The position numbers were made by a program, and so were the translations under genes. Shown here one piece after another: positions 1-11,650 of a stretch of 64,000 nt of DNA. Source of the DNA: Kuschelorhynchus macadamiae (taxonomy: Eukaryota > Arthropoda > Insecta > Coleoptera > Curculionidae); NCBI GenBank assembly GCA_030620095.1, contig JAUTXW010005179.1, positions 62,001 to 126,000 on the forward strand, read 5' to 3'. Below the pieces are notes generated by a model, which made no database searches, had not been told where the DNA came from, and worked only from the letters and a program-made list of their open reading frames with translations. Every line of letters begins with the position of its first letter. The stretch's first letter is position 1.

Positions 1-1383
1 AATATTTCTGAAAATATGTTCAACAAATAATTAATATTAAAATCTCGTTTCAAACAGTCCAAAAACCCCCTCGGACTATTTATTGCTTCTGAGTCCCACG
101 TTTCATTATTTTCTATTATATTCTCAAATAGTTCAACCAGTGATTCACGATTTTCAGATACTGTTAACACAAGTCTTCTATTATAGTTCCACCTAGTAGG
201 AGCTACTTTGGGCAATCGTTTGTGGACAATGGAGTCCAAAGCTTGTGTACGTTTTATTGACTTGGAAAAAAAAGCAGCCATGCCACTTAAAGTAAAAAAT
301 ACTTTACACTCTTTAATGTGATTGATGAACTGGGATAAAACTAAATTTAATTTATGAGCAAAACAATGGACAAGCACAGCACTTGGGAAAGTTTTTCGAA
401 CTTTAGCTTGCAGACCCCCTAATTGTCCTGCCATCACTGCAGCTTCATCATAGCTTTGAGCAACTAATTTTTTCTCTCCATTAATTTCTTTAGTAACGTT
501 ATAAACTGCGATATATAATGCATCTGCTGTACGATTTTCAGACACATTCTTAAAACCTAAAAATTGCTCTTGAATACTTCCGTCTGTTTTAACATAGCGT
601 ATTACTATATATAATTGGCTAAAATTAGTGATATCAGTAGTTTCGTCCAGAACAATAGCAATGAACCGCGCCTCGCCAATCTCCTGCTTAATTCTTTTTA
701 GAATAATGGTTGCAACAGCGGAAGTTAAATCATTCTGGATTCGATTCGACGCTGCTCTAAATGATTTTTAAGCAGTCATTATATTTAGCCATTAAACTAA
801 GTAAATCTTGAAAATTTCCTCTATTCGAAGAAACCCTTGTTTCGTCATGACAATATCGTCTTAATATTTGCTTATTTTTATCGACTAGTCCATTGTGTTG
901 GCCGTGACTAATTTCCAACTGTTTATTAAGGGCGTGTTCAATTCTGGTTTTGCCGAAGACTTTTTCTTTTATGACTGCCTGTAAATTCGTCTTTTTACAG
1001 CTTTATGGGAATTGTTTAAATCGGAAAAACCACTTTTATTCCAGAGACCTTTTTCATTTTCAAAAAGTAGACATGGCCAACAAAATAATTTACTTATATT
1101 TTCACACTCTGTTAGCCATTTAAATTGTTCGTATTGTTTTTCCGGATAAAAATGTCTAATACGGTTTTTCATTTTTGTGGTTAAATTTTTCATAGGCGGT
1201 TTTGCCCTTCCTTTGAAAATTATTTGAAGCTTATCAGCGAAGTTTAGTGTTGAAAATCACTTTATTATAAAGACACACACCACACATTCACACACACTCT
1301 TCTTACTAAATTCTCCAACATTTTCAACGTTATTACCGACAAGCCGGTATTTGCATATCCACGTCCGTATTATTGTCTTCCAT
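1..1383 (-). pseudogene. hAT transposase, TTF-finger/DUF4371 type (copy A, 5' part)
   Basis: This is the N-terminal and middle part of a hAT transposase. The likely start is the ATG read from 1383 (MED...), matching copies B and C. A TTF-type zinc-finger block with FCWPCLLFENEKGLWNKSGF is visible at about 970-1190. The DUF4371 region follows, with VLDETTDITNFSQLYIVIRY near 585-660, where the D is the expected catalytic acidic residue. A frameshift breaks the frame around 955-975, and another lies near 765-775. hAT transposases cut and paste DNA in the nucleus. This copy could not make a full protein as read here. Confidence 0.8.
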
Positions 1384-1803
1384 ATCGCACCATGCATGAC
1401 GCGACGTACGTATTACACAACACACGGATAGCCATTCAAACAAAGAACCTACTCCAACGATAGCTTCCGCCACCACTTAAAGCACGCGACTGAAATGCAA
1501 AAATTGCAAACAGCCGGTGGAAAGTTCAATAACCTCTGGCTCGATTCACAGGAAATCAAGCATACAGGATTTGACTGCAGAGAAGCTAGCAGCCCGCATA
1601 AGTTCTGTTCGATATTCTATTGTGGCTGGGTCGGAGTCAAGGCTGCATTTATTATGGGCTTGATAATTAAGACAATATTTTAGCATTTTTGATATAAACT
1701 AAATTGATGGTTTCCTATTTCAAAAATTACATTTTAGAAGATGTTTTGTAATTTTTTTTGGGGAAGCATTGCTTCCCTTGCTTCCATGGACTGCACGCCC
1801 CTG
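1..1803 (-). mobile_element. hAT transposon copy A (truncated by window edge)
   Basis: This is the 5' 1.8 kb of a hAT element on the minus strand; the rest lies left of the window. Its outer end at 1788-1803 is the reverse complement of CAGGGGCGTGCAGTCC. The same terminus, slightly changed, starts the copies at 17151 and 31027. Sequence identity with those copies continues along the whole stretch. The adjoining 8 bases (1804-1811, atgccata) would be one target-site duplication, but the partner is outside the window. A CA-rich stretch near 1265-1290 lies inside the N-terminal coding part and is shared with the other copies. Confidence 0.85.
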
Positions 1804-2640
1804 ATGCCATATATATGATCTATTTCAGGCCTTTGATATTAATTTTAATAAGTATTTTGCGCATTATTATATTATGTTTCTGTATTATAGCGATAATTAA
1901 TACGTAATAAATAATCGATACACCACTGTTCGGCAATTCAGCAGCTTATCAACGCAAAAATGCCATAATTCTATTGTAATTTTCCATAAATGTTAGTCCA
2001 AGTCAATACTACCTGTCAGAATAACCTTGTTTCACCTTTCTTGCGTAAACTGCACTGTGCGGTACCGAGACTCGTACTATCGCGTGAGGTTAATTTGCAT
2101 AATTTTAGACGAATTATTACTTCGCCTTTCAAACTGATGGGCTATAATCTAGTTAGTTGTGCAAGAAAAATCTGCATACAAATATAATTCTTGCTGTATA
2201 AATAATTTCGAATTAAAATCCTAAACAATATCGTGAAAAGTGCAAGTGACTTTCAACACAATGTCCTGAGAGAAAAGATTTGCGCCAGATATAAGTATGC
2301 CGTACCCATCAATTTGCATTAAAAAACTGCAGGGGTTCGGTCCAATACACTCTCAAAAATGTCGTGGGTAGATTCCGAGGTAGATTTAGTATATATTTAT
2401 ATTTTAAGCCACTACTGTTGTGTTGTTGTTGTGTACCTGTCTTGGTGCTGTAAATATGTAAAAGTGGGATATATAGGGGAAGTATTATAATCATGAATAT
2501 TTTCCAGACATATAAGTTTGGTTTGTTCGGCGAACGATAACATGAGAACGGTCAAAAGGATTCGTTTCAGTGTCTCGCGGTTAGTGTCATGGGCTAAACG
2601 TAAAAACATCATATTTTGAGAATGCACAAACCGATAACAG
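1804..2640. other. unassigned AT-rich spacer
   Basis: Nothing recognisable lies here. Short open frames at 2309-2627 on the minus strand have no family motif I know and look like chance frames. A CTACTGTTGTGTTGTTGTTG stretch at about 2411-2430 is a short simple repeat. Confidence 0.5.
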
Positions 2641-3589
2641 TCAAATTCAATTCAAATTTAAAACTTTTTAATTGCCTTATAAGACATACAAACAATTGAA
2701 ATAAAGAATATTAGAAGTAAATTGAAATACAAAATATAAGAATGTAAAAATTTAACAAAACAGAATATAAAAATTTAAATGTCATGTTTATAAGCAAACA
2801 GAGTCTGCATAGCGATTTTAATAACCGTTGCACAGACTCAGACGCTTTCCGAGTCAGTGTAATGCAGCCCTTAGAAAAATGAAAAATATCAACGAGATTA
2901 ATAGTTTATAAATAATAATGAGCATTAAAACTAATCTTATTATTAAAAAGTGAATATTGAGAATGAAGTGTGAGAACAAAAACAAACAAAACAATATCAA
3001 TATGTTATAGTTATACAGCGGACATCAGGAGGCTCAGAATGCAGGAAGCATGCGCGGGCGGACACTTAAGAGCATGTGATTAGTATTATACTTATTATTA
3101 GTTAAATTCTGTTATTTGCTAAACAATGGGCGAGTGCAGCAAACAAAAATATAATTAAAAAATACGTAAATATATAAAAATCAATATGAATGAAGAGGTG
3201 CTTGTCAATAACTAATTAAATAAATAAGCACTAATAGTATGCATAGAATGCAAAATTCATCGGTTCAAATTAAAATTAGGTTTGCGAATGCAACAACATA
3301 TTTTTTATATAAATATCTTGAAGCTGCGTAACGGAAGTTGTTTAATATTATTTGATAAATTATTCCACATCTGAACTGCGACGACTGAATGATTTTTGAA
3401 ATGCTGCTGACCTATGCTGTGCGATCCTAAAAGAATCTAAATATCGAGTACCGTAGTTATGCTCCTGCGTTATGAATATAGACCTTAAATATGGAGGTTG
3501 ATTAGTTGTTAATATGCGAAAAATAAATAAGAACATATGATACTCGCGCCTTCTCGCCATTGACGGGATAGAATGTCTACTGAAATAAG
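2641..3589 (-). pseudogene. Jockey-like retrotransposon RT-A, C-terminal and 3' part
   Basis: This is the C-terminal tail and 3' untranslated part of a minus-strand non-LTR element whose upstream half resumes at 7185. Residues from 3560 to 3360 (RRREYHMFLFIFRILTTNQP, then PPYLRSIF, then AQHRSAAFQKSFS) match in order and spacing the tail of the Jockey-like copy at 34375-34557 (RRKLHMAMLSYKTMKYKKPQ, YLYSKLKF, IPQHGKELFKR). The 3' end near 2641-2660 is a TTTGAA/TTGAAT-rich tail on the minus strand, like that of the element at 60479. The split is caused by the hAT at 3598-7176. Confidence 0.75.
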
Positions 3590-3597
3590 GTGTAATA

Positions 3598-6500
3598 CAG
3601 GGCCGGATCGTGCCTTTGTGGGGCCCTGGGCTAATATTATCTGGGGGCTCCTGAAATTATTAGCACCTTGTGCCATTGTCCTAGAATTATGTTAAATGTG
3701 CGAAAACTTAAAACATAATAACATAAAACATAAGTAAAACTTAAATATTTTTATTTCAAACAGAAAATACATAATAGGTAATGAATAAACTTAAAATAAT
3801 TAAAACAAACAGGTAGCTTCTCAGTCTTTGGTTAACAAAAAATTAAAGTTATAAATGCTTAACTTAAATATACTTAATTTAACAAACCACAGTATTAAGA
3901 ACTTATAACAAAAATGAAAAAGAAGGCCTTATAAAAACACTTTTCTACTCTTTTGAGTTGCAAATTCTTTTATTTGATCATCACAATTTAAGTCTTTGGT
4001 GAGATCACTATTAATGGAAAGAATTGATAAATAATTAAGTCTTGTATTTGTCATTGTTGTCCTATACTTGTTTTCCACGTAAGACATTTTAGAAAACGCT
4101 CGCTCCGCTTCACAGCTAGTAATTGGGAGCGTTAAAAAAATCTTTAAAATTGTGTATACATTTGGAAAAACGTCTACGAGTTTCTTTTCAAAAATTAAAT
4201 TGTACATATCACTACAAGTATAGGACTTTAATTGAGTTTGAATAGTTTGATTTAAATAAGATTTAAATTGAATACATTCGCTTATTAAATGTTGATCTAC
4301 ATCATCTGAGTAATAATCAATAATAGCGTGTACACTATCTAAGTCGATTTTTTCCTTACATTGATTTTGCAAATCCATCAAAAATTGAAATTTTTTACTA
4401 AATTCTTCATATACTTGACTTCTTCTATTTAAATCAAAAATTAGCTTATCTAACGCAACAATCAGAGTTTCTCTTTTAAATTTTCTGCCCCAAACACAGC
4501 CTCCTCTGTCGATTTGTCCGCAAATTTTGAAATAATCCGTCTTTTGTTTATATCCCTATAATCCATTTCTACATTAGGGCTTAATTTTTTTGCTGTATCT
4601 TCATACTCTTTTAATTTTTGATCCGTTTCATGTCGTATATTGTTTAAAAACTCTTTTAATGATGTAATTAACTTGTTGCCTTCACAAATGTCCAAACCCG
4701 GTGTCTGTAATTTTTTGTTAACTGAATTAAATCTCTCTAAAATTTCTTCCCAAAATATAATTAAAATAGCAGTTTCGAGTTTTGTTAATTTATTAAATAA
4801 ATTTAAGGCATCTTTTCGGTAATCAATTTTTTCATTCTCGTCGACACTAAATGACTGAAGTATATTCATTATATTACCATAATTTTCTTTTAAGGCTTTT
4901 ACAGCATCGTAATGACAAGACCATCTCGTCTGACTTAAACTTTTTAGCGTAAATTTTAATTTAATTTCACTATTTAAAAGTTCCCACCTATGGGTCGAAG
5001 CAGAAAAAAAAACGTAGATTTGTTGCACTAAACCAAAAAAGTTTACGATTTCAGCTGCAACCTTAACTGATTCTGCACCCACCAGATTAAGAGAATGTGC
5101 AGCGCACGGCACATAATTAGCAAATTTATTTTTCTCTTTTAGAAGAGCTTGCACACCATTATAGCGACCGGACATATTGGCGGCGTTGTCGAAGGACTGT
5201 CCCCTGCAATTATCCAATAACAGCCCTTGTGTTTCTAAGAATTCTTGTAGAGAATTAAATAAGTATAAACCAGTATGACTACTAATCCTAACAAATGAGA
5301 CACATCTTTCATATACTTTTCCTTGAAAACAGTATCGTAGTACAATAGCAAGTTGATCATTGTGAGACAAATCTGGTGTTGAATCCATAATAATTGAAAA
5401 GTACTTTGCATCATCGGTATTTATTTGGGCAGTAATTGTTTTAGTTACTTGCTTAGCCATAATCTCAATTATTTGCTCATATATTGTTTTTGATAAATAC
5501 GATATTTTCGCATTCGGTCGTAACTCTCTTTGTTCAATATGTTCCCGAATAAATGGATCGAACTCGGCTAGCAGTTCCAGAGCACCCATGAAATTACCAT
5601 TGTGAGGAGAACCAAATACTTCGTCAGTGCCTCGTTTGAGAACATTGTGATAATATTCTGAATCTTTTCTTACTTGCTCCTGTAACTGTTTATCTAAAAC
5701 GGACTTATTTTCTTTCCGTGTCAACCAAACCAACATTGAATTTTTATGTTCCGTAGAATTTTCGTGACTTTCTAAACAATTTGTTATGTGTTTCCAGTCA
5801 GAAAAGCCGGTAGTATAATAAGAATTTGTTTTAGAAAAAAGTTTACAAGTCAGACAAAAAACATTACCCATACTATTTGAGTAACATAGCCAAGATCTCT
5901 CAACCACTTGACCATTTTTAAGCTTTTTAATAAAATGATTGTTTGAAAACGACCTGTTTTGTCCTTTGTACTCTCTTACCGAAAGAGAGAGAATTTTGAA
6001 AGTATCTTATTTCGTGTGAAAGGATGTAATCAATAAAATTATTACTTAACGATTCAGGCCACAAACCCACATCAACGTATTTCTTAAACTCAAAATCAAC
6101 ATTTTCTAGGTCTTCGGTCGGAGCATTACTGATGTCCTCTGATTGAACAGTATCGATTTCAGAAGGCTGCTGGCTCGGCTGCTGGCTCTGAAGATCTTCA
6201 TCTTGTAGAATTTCTTCAGTAATATTTGTTTCGGTGTGTGATATGTTCGTCCTACCTTCGGCTATTGTAAAAAACGATGAAATTTTGGCGAATTTGCTTT
6301 TCTCTTTCTCTCGATTTAATAAAATTTTTCTTTTCTCAGCTCCACTTTTATATTTTCTTCCAGACATAATATTTATGTTTTATTATGTATTTACGATTAT
6401 TAACAGATTTCCTAAAAATAAAATACAAAAATTAAACGAAAAGTATAATAATAACATTTAAGCAAGCAATGTAATTAAATATATTTAAAAAAATAATAAT

Positions 6501-7176
6501 TTACAAAATATTTAATAATTAAAAACGATTAATAAAAAAAATCAAGACCAATTTACTTTCAACCACAACACAATAGCCCGCTATTGGGGATGATTCCATA
6601 AAATTTTTGCAGTCCTTTTTCCACTCTATAGGCTATACTAGGTACTTAATACTAAGTAAAATAGGTCTACAGGTGCATAGGAAATCCTGGAAATCGTGAT
6701 ATTTTCAATAGTTATTAGTAAAACTTGGTAAACGTAAAACTGAACTAGGTACTAAACCAAAAACCATAACCTCAATTCTTAAAACTAGACTAGAAATAAT
6801 TATAATATGTATTGATACTTACTTTTTATTTAAGTAATTAAGCGATCTTTATTTTGAAATATTATGTATTTATTGCAATTTAATGTTTACACTTGCAATG
6901 AATCTTCTTACAAGTCTACAAATAGGATAGCGGCACTCCGCGCTTTTTCGCGTATTTACACCATTCACATGAGCGCAAAAAGAAAGGACAAAAGTAAATT
7001 GCTCTGGGAAATTAAAAATAAATTTTATATTATACCTACTTTCGATTTTTCGTTTTGATTTTTAGATTGTATTTTTTAGCAGGATTATAATTTTAATATT
7101 TACTGTTTTGGGGGCCCCCTACGAGCCGGGGGCCCTGGGCTGCAGCCCATAAAGTCCATAGGTAAATCCGGCCCTG
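3598..7176 (-). mobile_element. ZMYM1-like hAT transposon, complete, inside RT-A
   Basis: This is a complete 3,579-bp hAT. Both ends carry the inverted terminus CAGGGCCGGAT (left end at 3598, right end as its reverse complement ending at 7176). The inverted ends extend to shared gggccctgggct blocks at 3620-3634 and 7129-7141. A perfect 8-bp target-site duplication GTGTAATA flanks it (3590-3597 and 7177-7184), which is the size expected for hAT. Removing the element joins the two halves of retrotransposon RT-A. AT-rich non-coding DNA lies on both sides of the transposase gene (3635-3928 and 6368-7100). Confidence 0.95.
3929..6367 (-). pseudogene. hAT transposase, zinc finger MYM-type protein 1-like
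   Basis: The gene reads from the ATG at 6367 (MSGRKYKSGAEKRK) to a stop at 3929, about 810 codons, the usual ZMYM1-like length. The N-terminal basic and Gln/Glu-rich part (6367-6000) leads to the TTF-type finger with GNVFCLTCKLFS and HITNCLESHENSTEHKNS near 5870-5740. The DUF4371/RNase H-like core has FSIIMDSTPDLSHNDQLAIV near 5400, with D as the likely catalytic residue, and VPCAAHSLNLVG near 5110. The C-terminal dimerisation domain is at 4381-3929 (LPITSCEAERAFSKMSYVEN). I see only two frame breaks, near 6000 and near 4465. Both look like single-base indels, so this is a young, barely decayed copy. Confidence 0.9.
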
Positions 7177-7184
7177 GTGTAATA

Positions 7185-8960
7185 TGGTTCCTAAATGATA
7201 TATTATGTGCGAAACCTAAGCATGAATTTTGAAGTTTTTGTATGGAATGTTTAGTGTGCGCGCTTAGTGAGTTATGATAAACGACATCGCCTTAGTCAAG
7301 TAATGCTAACACTAGAGAATCACATAATGAATATTTTGTACCACTAGGTAGATGGCATTTAAGTTTATACAATTTCCCCAGACGCATATATGCAATACTA
7401 AGTTTCTCCTTAATATGAGCTTCAAAATTTAGTTTATTTTCGATAAAAATCCCAAATCCTTAGCTACAGTTACAATTGTACGGACACATCATCTATTTTA
7501 ACTTGGAAATTAGTTGACACAGTTTCCAAAAGATATTTATTAGATCCAAAAAATATGACGCAAGATTTGGAGGCATTTAACTTTAAGTTAAGATTTTTAG
7601 TAAACTTATTTAATTCGCTAAGATCTTCATTGAAGTTTGTTTGTGAAGTAAGTAAAGTATCTATAGTAAAAGACTTGTAGAGTTGAGAATTGTCTGAGAA
7701 TTGTTGAAATTCGGAGTGTTTAATTATTTTTTCCATGTCCGCAACATACAAAGAGAACAGCAAAGGCCCTAAAATGGATCCTTGTGGTACACCTCTTTCG
7801 AGAGGTATATAACTGGACTGTTTGTGGACCTGTCCACTTTTTATGGCCACACAGTGAAATCTATTAGTTAGATAAGACTTTAAAAACCCCATTGAATTGT
7901 TAGAAAAACCAAAGTAATGAAGCTTAGCCAGTAGCATCCTATAGTCTAGAGTATCAAATGCTTTTCTGAAATCAAGCAAGTAAACTCTTTTTTATCTTCC
8001 TTATGTCTGATTTCATTAATAAGATTATAAAGACAAGTGGTAGTGCTAAATGCCTTTCTAAAACCCGATTGACATTCCGGAATTATATCATATAATTTAG
8101 AAAATGAAATCATTTGATTATAAATATGTTTTTTCAACACTTTACAAATTACGGACAAGATGCTGACAGGCCTTAAACCTTTTAGTTCTTTAGGGTTAGG
8201 TTTCTTAGGCAGAGGTTTTATAATGGCTTTTTTCCAAAGTTTTGGAAAGATGCCATTTAATATGAAAGTATTAATAATATTCAATAATGCATTTTCACAA
8301 AAAGGCAAGTTCAGAAGTCACATTTCGATGAGTGTTTTGCTAATAAAAGGAAGCCTGTTCCTCGCAAGTAGTATTCGATATATTGTTACACTGGGAGAAG
8401 CATAAATTAAGTTTACCTACATCAGATAGACTGGGAGGTATTTCAGAAACATTTTTATGGGTAAGATTTAATTTTTTGGCCGTAGACCAAAAGAATTTTC
8501 CTGATTTGCTCTACAGACTTTTAAAAAATGCATTCTTTTCCTGAATTATGTCGTGTTTAGTATAATTTCGAAGCTGCCTGTAATACTGTAGGCGGCCTTG
8601 CCTTTTATTTTTTAGATATTTTTTATATGCTAAGTCTCTTAGTTTAATTAGTTTTTTAATGTTATTTGTAATTTATGGAGTTAAAGGTTTATTGTATATT
8701 TTTTTGTTTTTATAGGTGCATGTTTGTCTATTAAGTATTTAATTTTGGAATTAAAAATGTCCACTTTTTTGTCTGTGTCATTTGTATAATAAACACTATC
8801 ACACGATGATTGTGATGCATCTCTTAAAAGTTCATCAGAATTGATTTTATTATATTCTCTATACGATATATATTCAAATGCGCCAAATGCTGCATTAACT
8901 TCGACAATTGGACGTATACATTTATTTTTTAAATATTTAAAAAACTATATAATATTTCAA
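7185..8960 (-). pseudogene. Jockey-like retrotransposon RT-A, linker and reverse transcriptase
   Basis: This is the upstream half of RT-A on the minus strand. The linker between endonuclease and polymerase is readable near 8700-8560 (HAPIKTKKIYNKPLTPWI, RQGRLQYYRQLRNYTK). The polymerase follows: IIKPLPKKPNPKELKGLRPV and SILSVICKVLKK (8308-8130), LDFRKAFDTLDYRMLLAKLH (7979-7920), RGVPQGSILGPLLFSLYVAD (7790-7735). The catalytic box reads FSDNSQLY near 7700, where active elements have YADD, so the second Asp is now Asn. A frameshift lies at about 7980-7946 and stops interrupt the linker. No endonuclease domain is visible further upstream, so the 5' end is truncated. Confidence 0.85.
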
Positions 8961-9349
8961 AAAAAAGAAAAAACACGTCAAAGGTATTTTATTTTTTTTA
9001 TATGTAGAATAAAATACATTTTTTGCACTATATAGGGTAGCCCTAAATGGATGAGGCAGTCCAATAAAAATAAAAAAACAGAAAACGGTCAAATACGTCA
9101 GTTTTCTTTTATCTCTTTGTTTTAGAAAATTTATTAATTTGTGTATAGAATTTTTTTTCTATAAGTAGCCCTAAGAGCGTTTAGCTTCTTTAACAAATAG
9201 TGAAACACGTTAAAGTTTTTTCCTTATATAGGGTTATTCTAAGGGCGAGAAACAGCTCCCTAAAAACAAAATTAAGTTTAGTGGAATACCAAACCTTAAC
9301 AATTTGGTTGTTTTTCTTTATTAATTCTATATGTTCGTATATATTTCTA
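8961..9349. other. AT-rich spacer with TAGGG-type short repeats
   Basis: No gene is seen. Three similar short blocks occur (tatagggtagccctaaatgg at 9031, ataagtagccctaagagcg at 9161, tatagggttattctaagggc at 9226). Two of them contain imperfect inverted motifs (agggtagcccta). A related block occurs at 58367-58386 (ccctagggctaccct). This may be a small non-autonomous repeat, but I cannot name it. Confidence 0.4.
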
Positions 9350-9388
9350 TCAAAATACAAGAGTTCTAACCAAACTACACCACAACTT

Positions 9389-9457
9389 GTTACGTACTGG
9401 ACGCGCGTTTCGCTAACCAAGTTAGCATCATCAGCAGATGATATGAACTAAAGTAAC
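9389..9457 (-). ncRNA. hammerhead ribozyme in Penelope terminal repeat (intact core)
   Basis: Read on the minus strand from 9457 to 9389. Outer stem I pairs GUUAC (9457-9453) with GUAAC (9393-9389), and inner stem I pairs CUG with CAG around the core. The conserved CUGAUGA box is at 9434-9428. Stem II is GCUAAC with GUUAGC closed by a three-base loop. The GAAA box is at 9411-9408. Stem III is minimal (ACG/CGU). The cleavage triplet GUC is at 9402-9400. All invariant core bases are present. Hammerheads with very short stem III are known from Penelope-like elements, where they may act as dimers. Confidence 0.8.
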
Positions 9458-9492
9458 TTATCCTAACCGAGACTATTTATAGGTAAATGTGG

Positions 9493-10871
9493 TCACACTT
9501 GGTTGCACCCGACTGCACCGTTGTCAATTAAACAATAGAGGGGACTATAGGGAATAGGCCCTCTGTCTTTTTTTACTGCTTTCTTACCACATTTAACTAT
9601 TTCTATACTCTCAAATGCATCTAATAATCTATTATTAGATACATTTTTAATCAACTTAAGATTACTTATTCCTATTCGGTGATTGTTTTCCAAAGCATGT
9701 TGGGCAACGCTTGACTTTTTTGTTCTTCCGTATCTTAAATGTGCCATGTGTTCTTTAAAACGAATGTTTATGGAGCGTTTAGTTTGCTCAACATATTTTA
9801 GATCTCAGTCATTACAGCTAATTTCATAGATGCCACTCCTCTCCCTCAAGTCGACTTTGTCTTTGGGTTTCTAAGGAGATTTTTCAAACTGTTCTCCGTT
9901 TTGTAGGCTACTCTAAAACCTACGTTTTTAAATACTTTTTCTAGACCTCTCGTATATCTGGGATCATATGGGATTACTATGAATTTATTGGAAGCCTCAG
10001 GTGTTTGAAGAGAATGGCATCTTTTAAAAGTTTCTTATGCTTATGTCTATTTACTAATTTATGTACAAAACCATCATTATATCCATTACTCTTAGCTATA
10101 TTTTTAATCCGATTCATTTCGTTGTTAAAACGTTCTTTACTTAATGGAAAATTGACTAACCTGTGAGTTAAGAAATGGAATGCTGCCATTTTCTGTTGAT
10201 GGCAATGAAATGAGTCGGATGTTATATACCTATCAGTATTAGTAAATTTCCTATAAATATCAAATTCTAATGTATCGTTATTTCTAATAACTAACGTGTC
10301 GAGAAAAGGTAATTGCCCATTGTTCTCCTTTTCATACGTAAAATTAATGGAAGGATATTTATTGTTTAATGTTTCTAAGAAAGTGTCCAAATTTCCTGTT
10401 TTAGTATCAAAAATAGCAAATATATCGTCTACGTATCTATACCACACCCTTGGAAAATACTTGAGTTCTTTTTTGAACTGGGTTTCTAATCTGCCCATAA
10501 ACAAATTTGCAAGGAACGGAGATAAGCAATTGCCATCGCAGTTCCCTCAAGTTGTTTATAATATTTATTGTTGAACTGAAAAAAAATTTGATTCATACAT
10601 AATTTTGTGAGAAGTAAATATTCATCAAGTGGTATGGGTACACTAGGAAACAATGAGCTTACATCAAAAGATATTAAAATTTCACCTTCTTTTAAGTGAA
10701 CATTCTTAATTTTATCTAAGAATTCTACGAGTTAGTAACCTCAAAGTTATCATACGAGATATTTAATTTGCTGAATTCTTCTACTAACCAGTTTGAAATA
10801 TTGTACGTTGGTGATCCAACAGCTGAAACAATAGGTCTCATGGACTTCCCAGGTTTATGGATTTTGGGAAG
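9493..10871 (-). pseudogene. Penelope-like reverse transcriptase plus GIY-YIG endonuclease
   Basis: The minus-strand reading has LSKLYCLPKIHKPGK near 10900-10850, then ISFDVSSLFPSVP near 10660, then the catalytic box RYVDDIFAIF near 10440-10410 with the Penelope-type YVDD. The connector TFLETLNNKYPSINFTYE and LPFLDTLV follow. The GIY-YIG domain is readable at about 9830-9760 (GIYEISCND, then YVEQTKRSINIRFKEH) and continues to 9493 (SSVAQHALENNHRI). Lesions: a TGA replaces a codon directly after CND, the YIG-type glycine is Glu (YVEQT), and frameshifts lie near 10504 and 9975. Family function: target-primed reverse transcription of the element RNA. This copy is dead. Confidence 0.85.
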
Positions 10872-10925
10872 GCAATACAGTTTAGATAACTGTGGGTTAC
10901 TATGTGTTACATTACATTACATTAC

Positions 10926-11337
10926 AGAACACAAGGCACATTTAAGATACGGAAGAACAGAAAAGTCAAGCGTTGCCCAACATGCTTTGGAAAACAATCA
11001 CCGAATAGGAATAAATAATCTTAAGTTGATTAAAATTGTATCTAATAATAGATTATTGGATGCATTTGAGAGTATAGAAATAGTTAAATGTGATAAGAAA
11101 GCACTAAATAAAGACAGAGGGCCTATTCCCTATAGTCCCCTTTATTGTTTATTTGACAACGGTGCAGTCAGGTGCAACCAAGTGTGACCACATTTACCTA
11201 CAAATAGTCTCGGTTAGGATAAGTTACTTTAGTTTATATCATCTGCTGATGATGCTAACTTGGTTAGCGAATCGCGCGTCCAGAACGTAACAAGTTGTGG
11301 TGTAGTGTGGTTAGAACTCTTGTATTTTAATCTATCT
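10926..11337 (+). mobile_element. Penelope-like element, inverted partial copy
   Basis: This plus-strand copy keeps only the distal GIY-YIG part (KAHLRYGRTEKSSVAQHALE, starting about 10930), the stop and the 3' terminal block. It mirrors 9350-9757 with many point differences, so the two arms have diverged since they formed. The junction with the minus copy is a short TTACA repeat (10906-10925). The coding frame stays open from about 10926 to 11187 but has no start of its own. Confidence 0.8.
11223..11291 (+). ncRNA. hammerhead ribozyme, degenerate copy
   Basis: This is the plus-strand counterpart of the ribozyme at 9389-9457. Outer stem I (GTTAC 11223-11227 with GTAAC 11287-11291), the CTGATGA box (11246-11252), stem II and the GTC cleavage triplet (11278-11280) are intact. 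The GAAA box is changed to GAAT (11269-11272), which breaks the conserved A-U pair at the base of stem III. Activity is expected to be lost or strongly reduced. Confidence 0.75.
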
Positions 11338-11650
11338 TCCACCACAAATTCCATTTTCAACGATGTTTCACAAGTGTTTTTTTTTTCAAAAATGGCGGAC
11401 CAGGAAGCTTCTTTTAAGAAACTTTTAATTTACCAAAAAATGGATATGTTTTAAGTTTTTATTTAATATCTTAAATTTTCTAAATAAAAAGTTGCATTTA
11501 TGTAATACTGACTATAAAGTGTATCTCATTATCAAAAGAAACATGCATAAAACAATGTATTTTAAATTTTTATTTTACACAAAAAAAGGAAGGATTTTTA
11601 TTTTTTTTAACAGTATTAATAGATTTTAACGAACACAATTAATATAAAAG
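11338..11650. other. spacer downstream of mariner-like transposase
   Basis: This is AT-rich DNA between the Penelope arm and the end of the minus-strand transposase gene. It probably holds the 3' untranslated part and end of that element, but I could not find its terminal inverted repeat. A gttttttttttttcaaaaat-like homopolymer stretch lies near 11375. Confidence 0.4.

Larger units (their letters stand above)
9350..10905 (-). mobile_element. Penelope-like element, minus-strand copy
   Basis: This is a 5'-truncated Penelope-like retroelement. It contains an RT, a GIY-YIG endonuclease and a 3' terminal block with a hammerhead ribozyme. Its last 400 bp (9350-9757) are repeated in inverted orientation at 10926-11337. 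The RT is cut off just upstream of the PKIHKPGK motif (about 10848-10871). The inverted partial copy then starts after a tattoo of TTACA repeats at 10906-10925. Such inverted, truncated arrangements are common in this retroelement class. Confidence 0.85.

Noticed and set aside
9190..9451. Open frames on both strands next to the Penelope-like copy
   Set aside because: They run across the ribozyme and flank and show no protein motif; the ribozyme explains the conservation.
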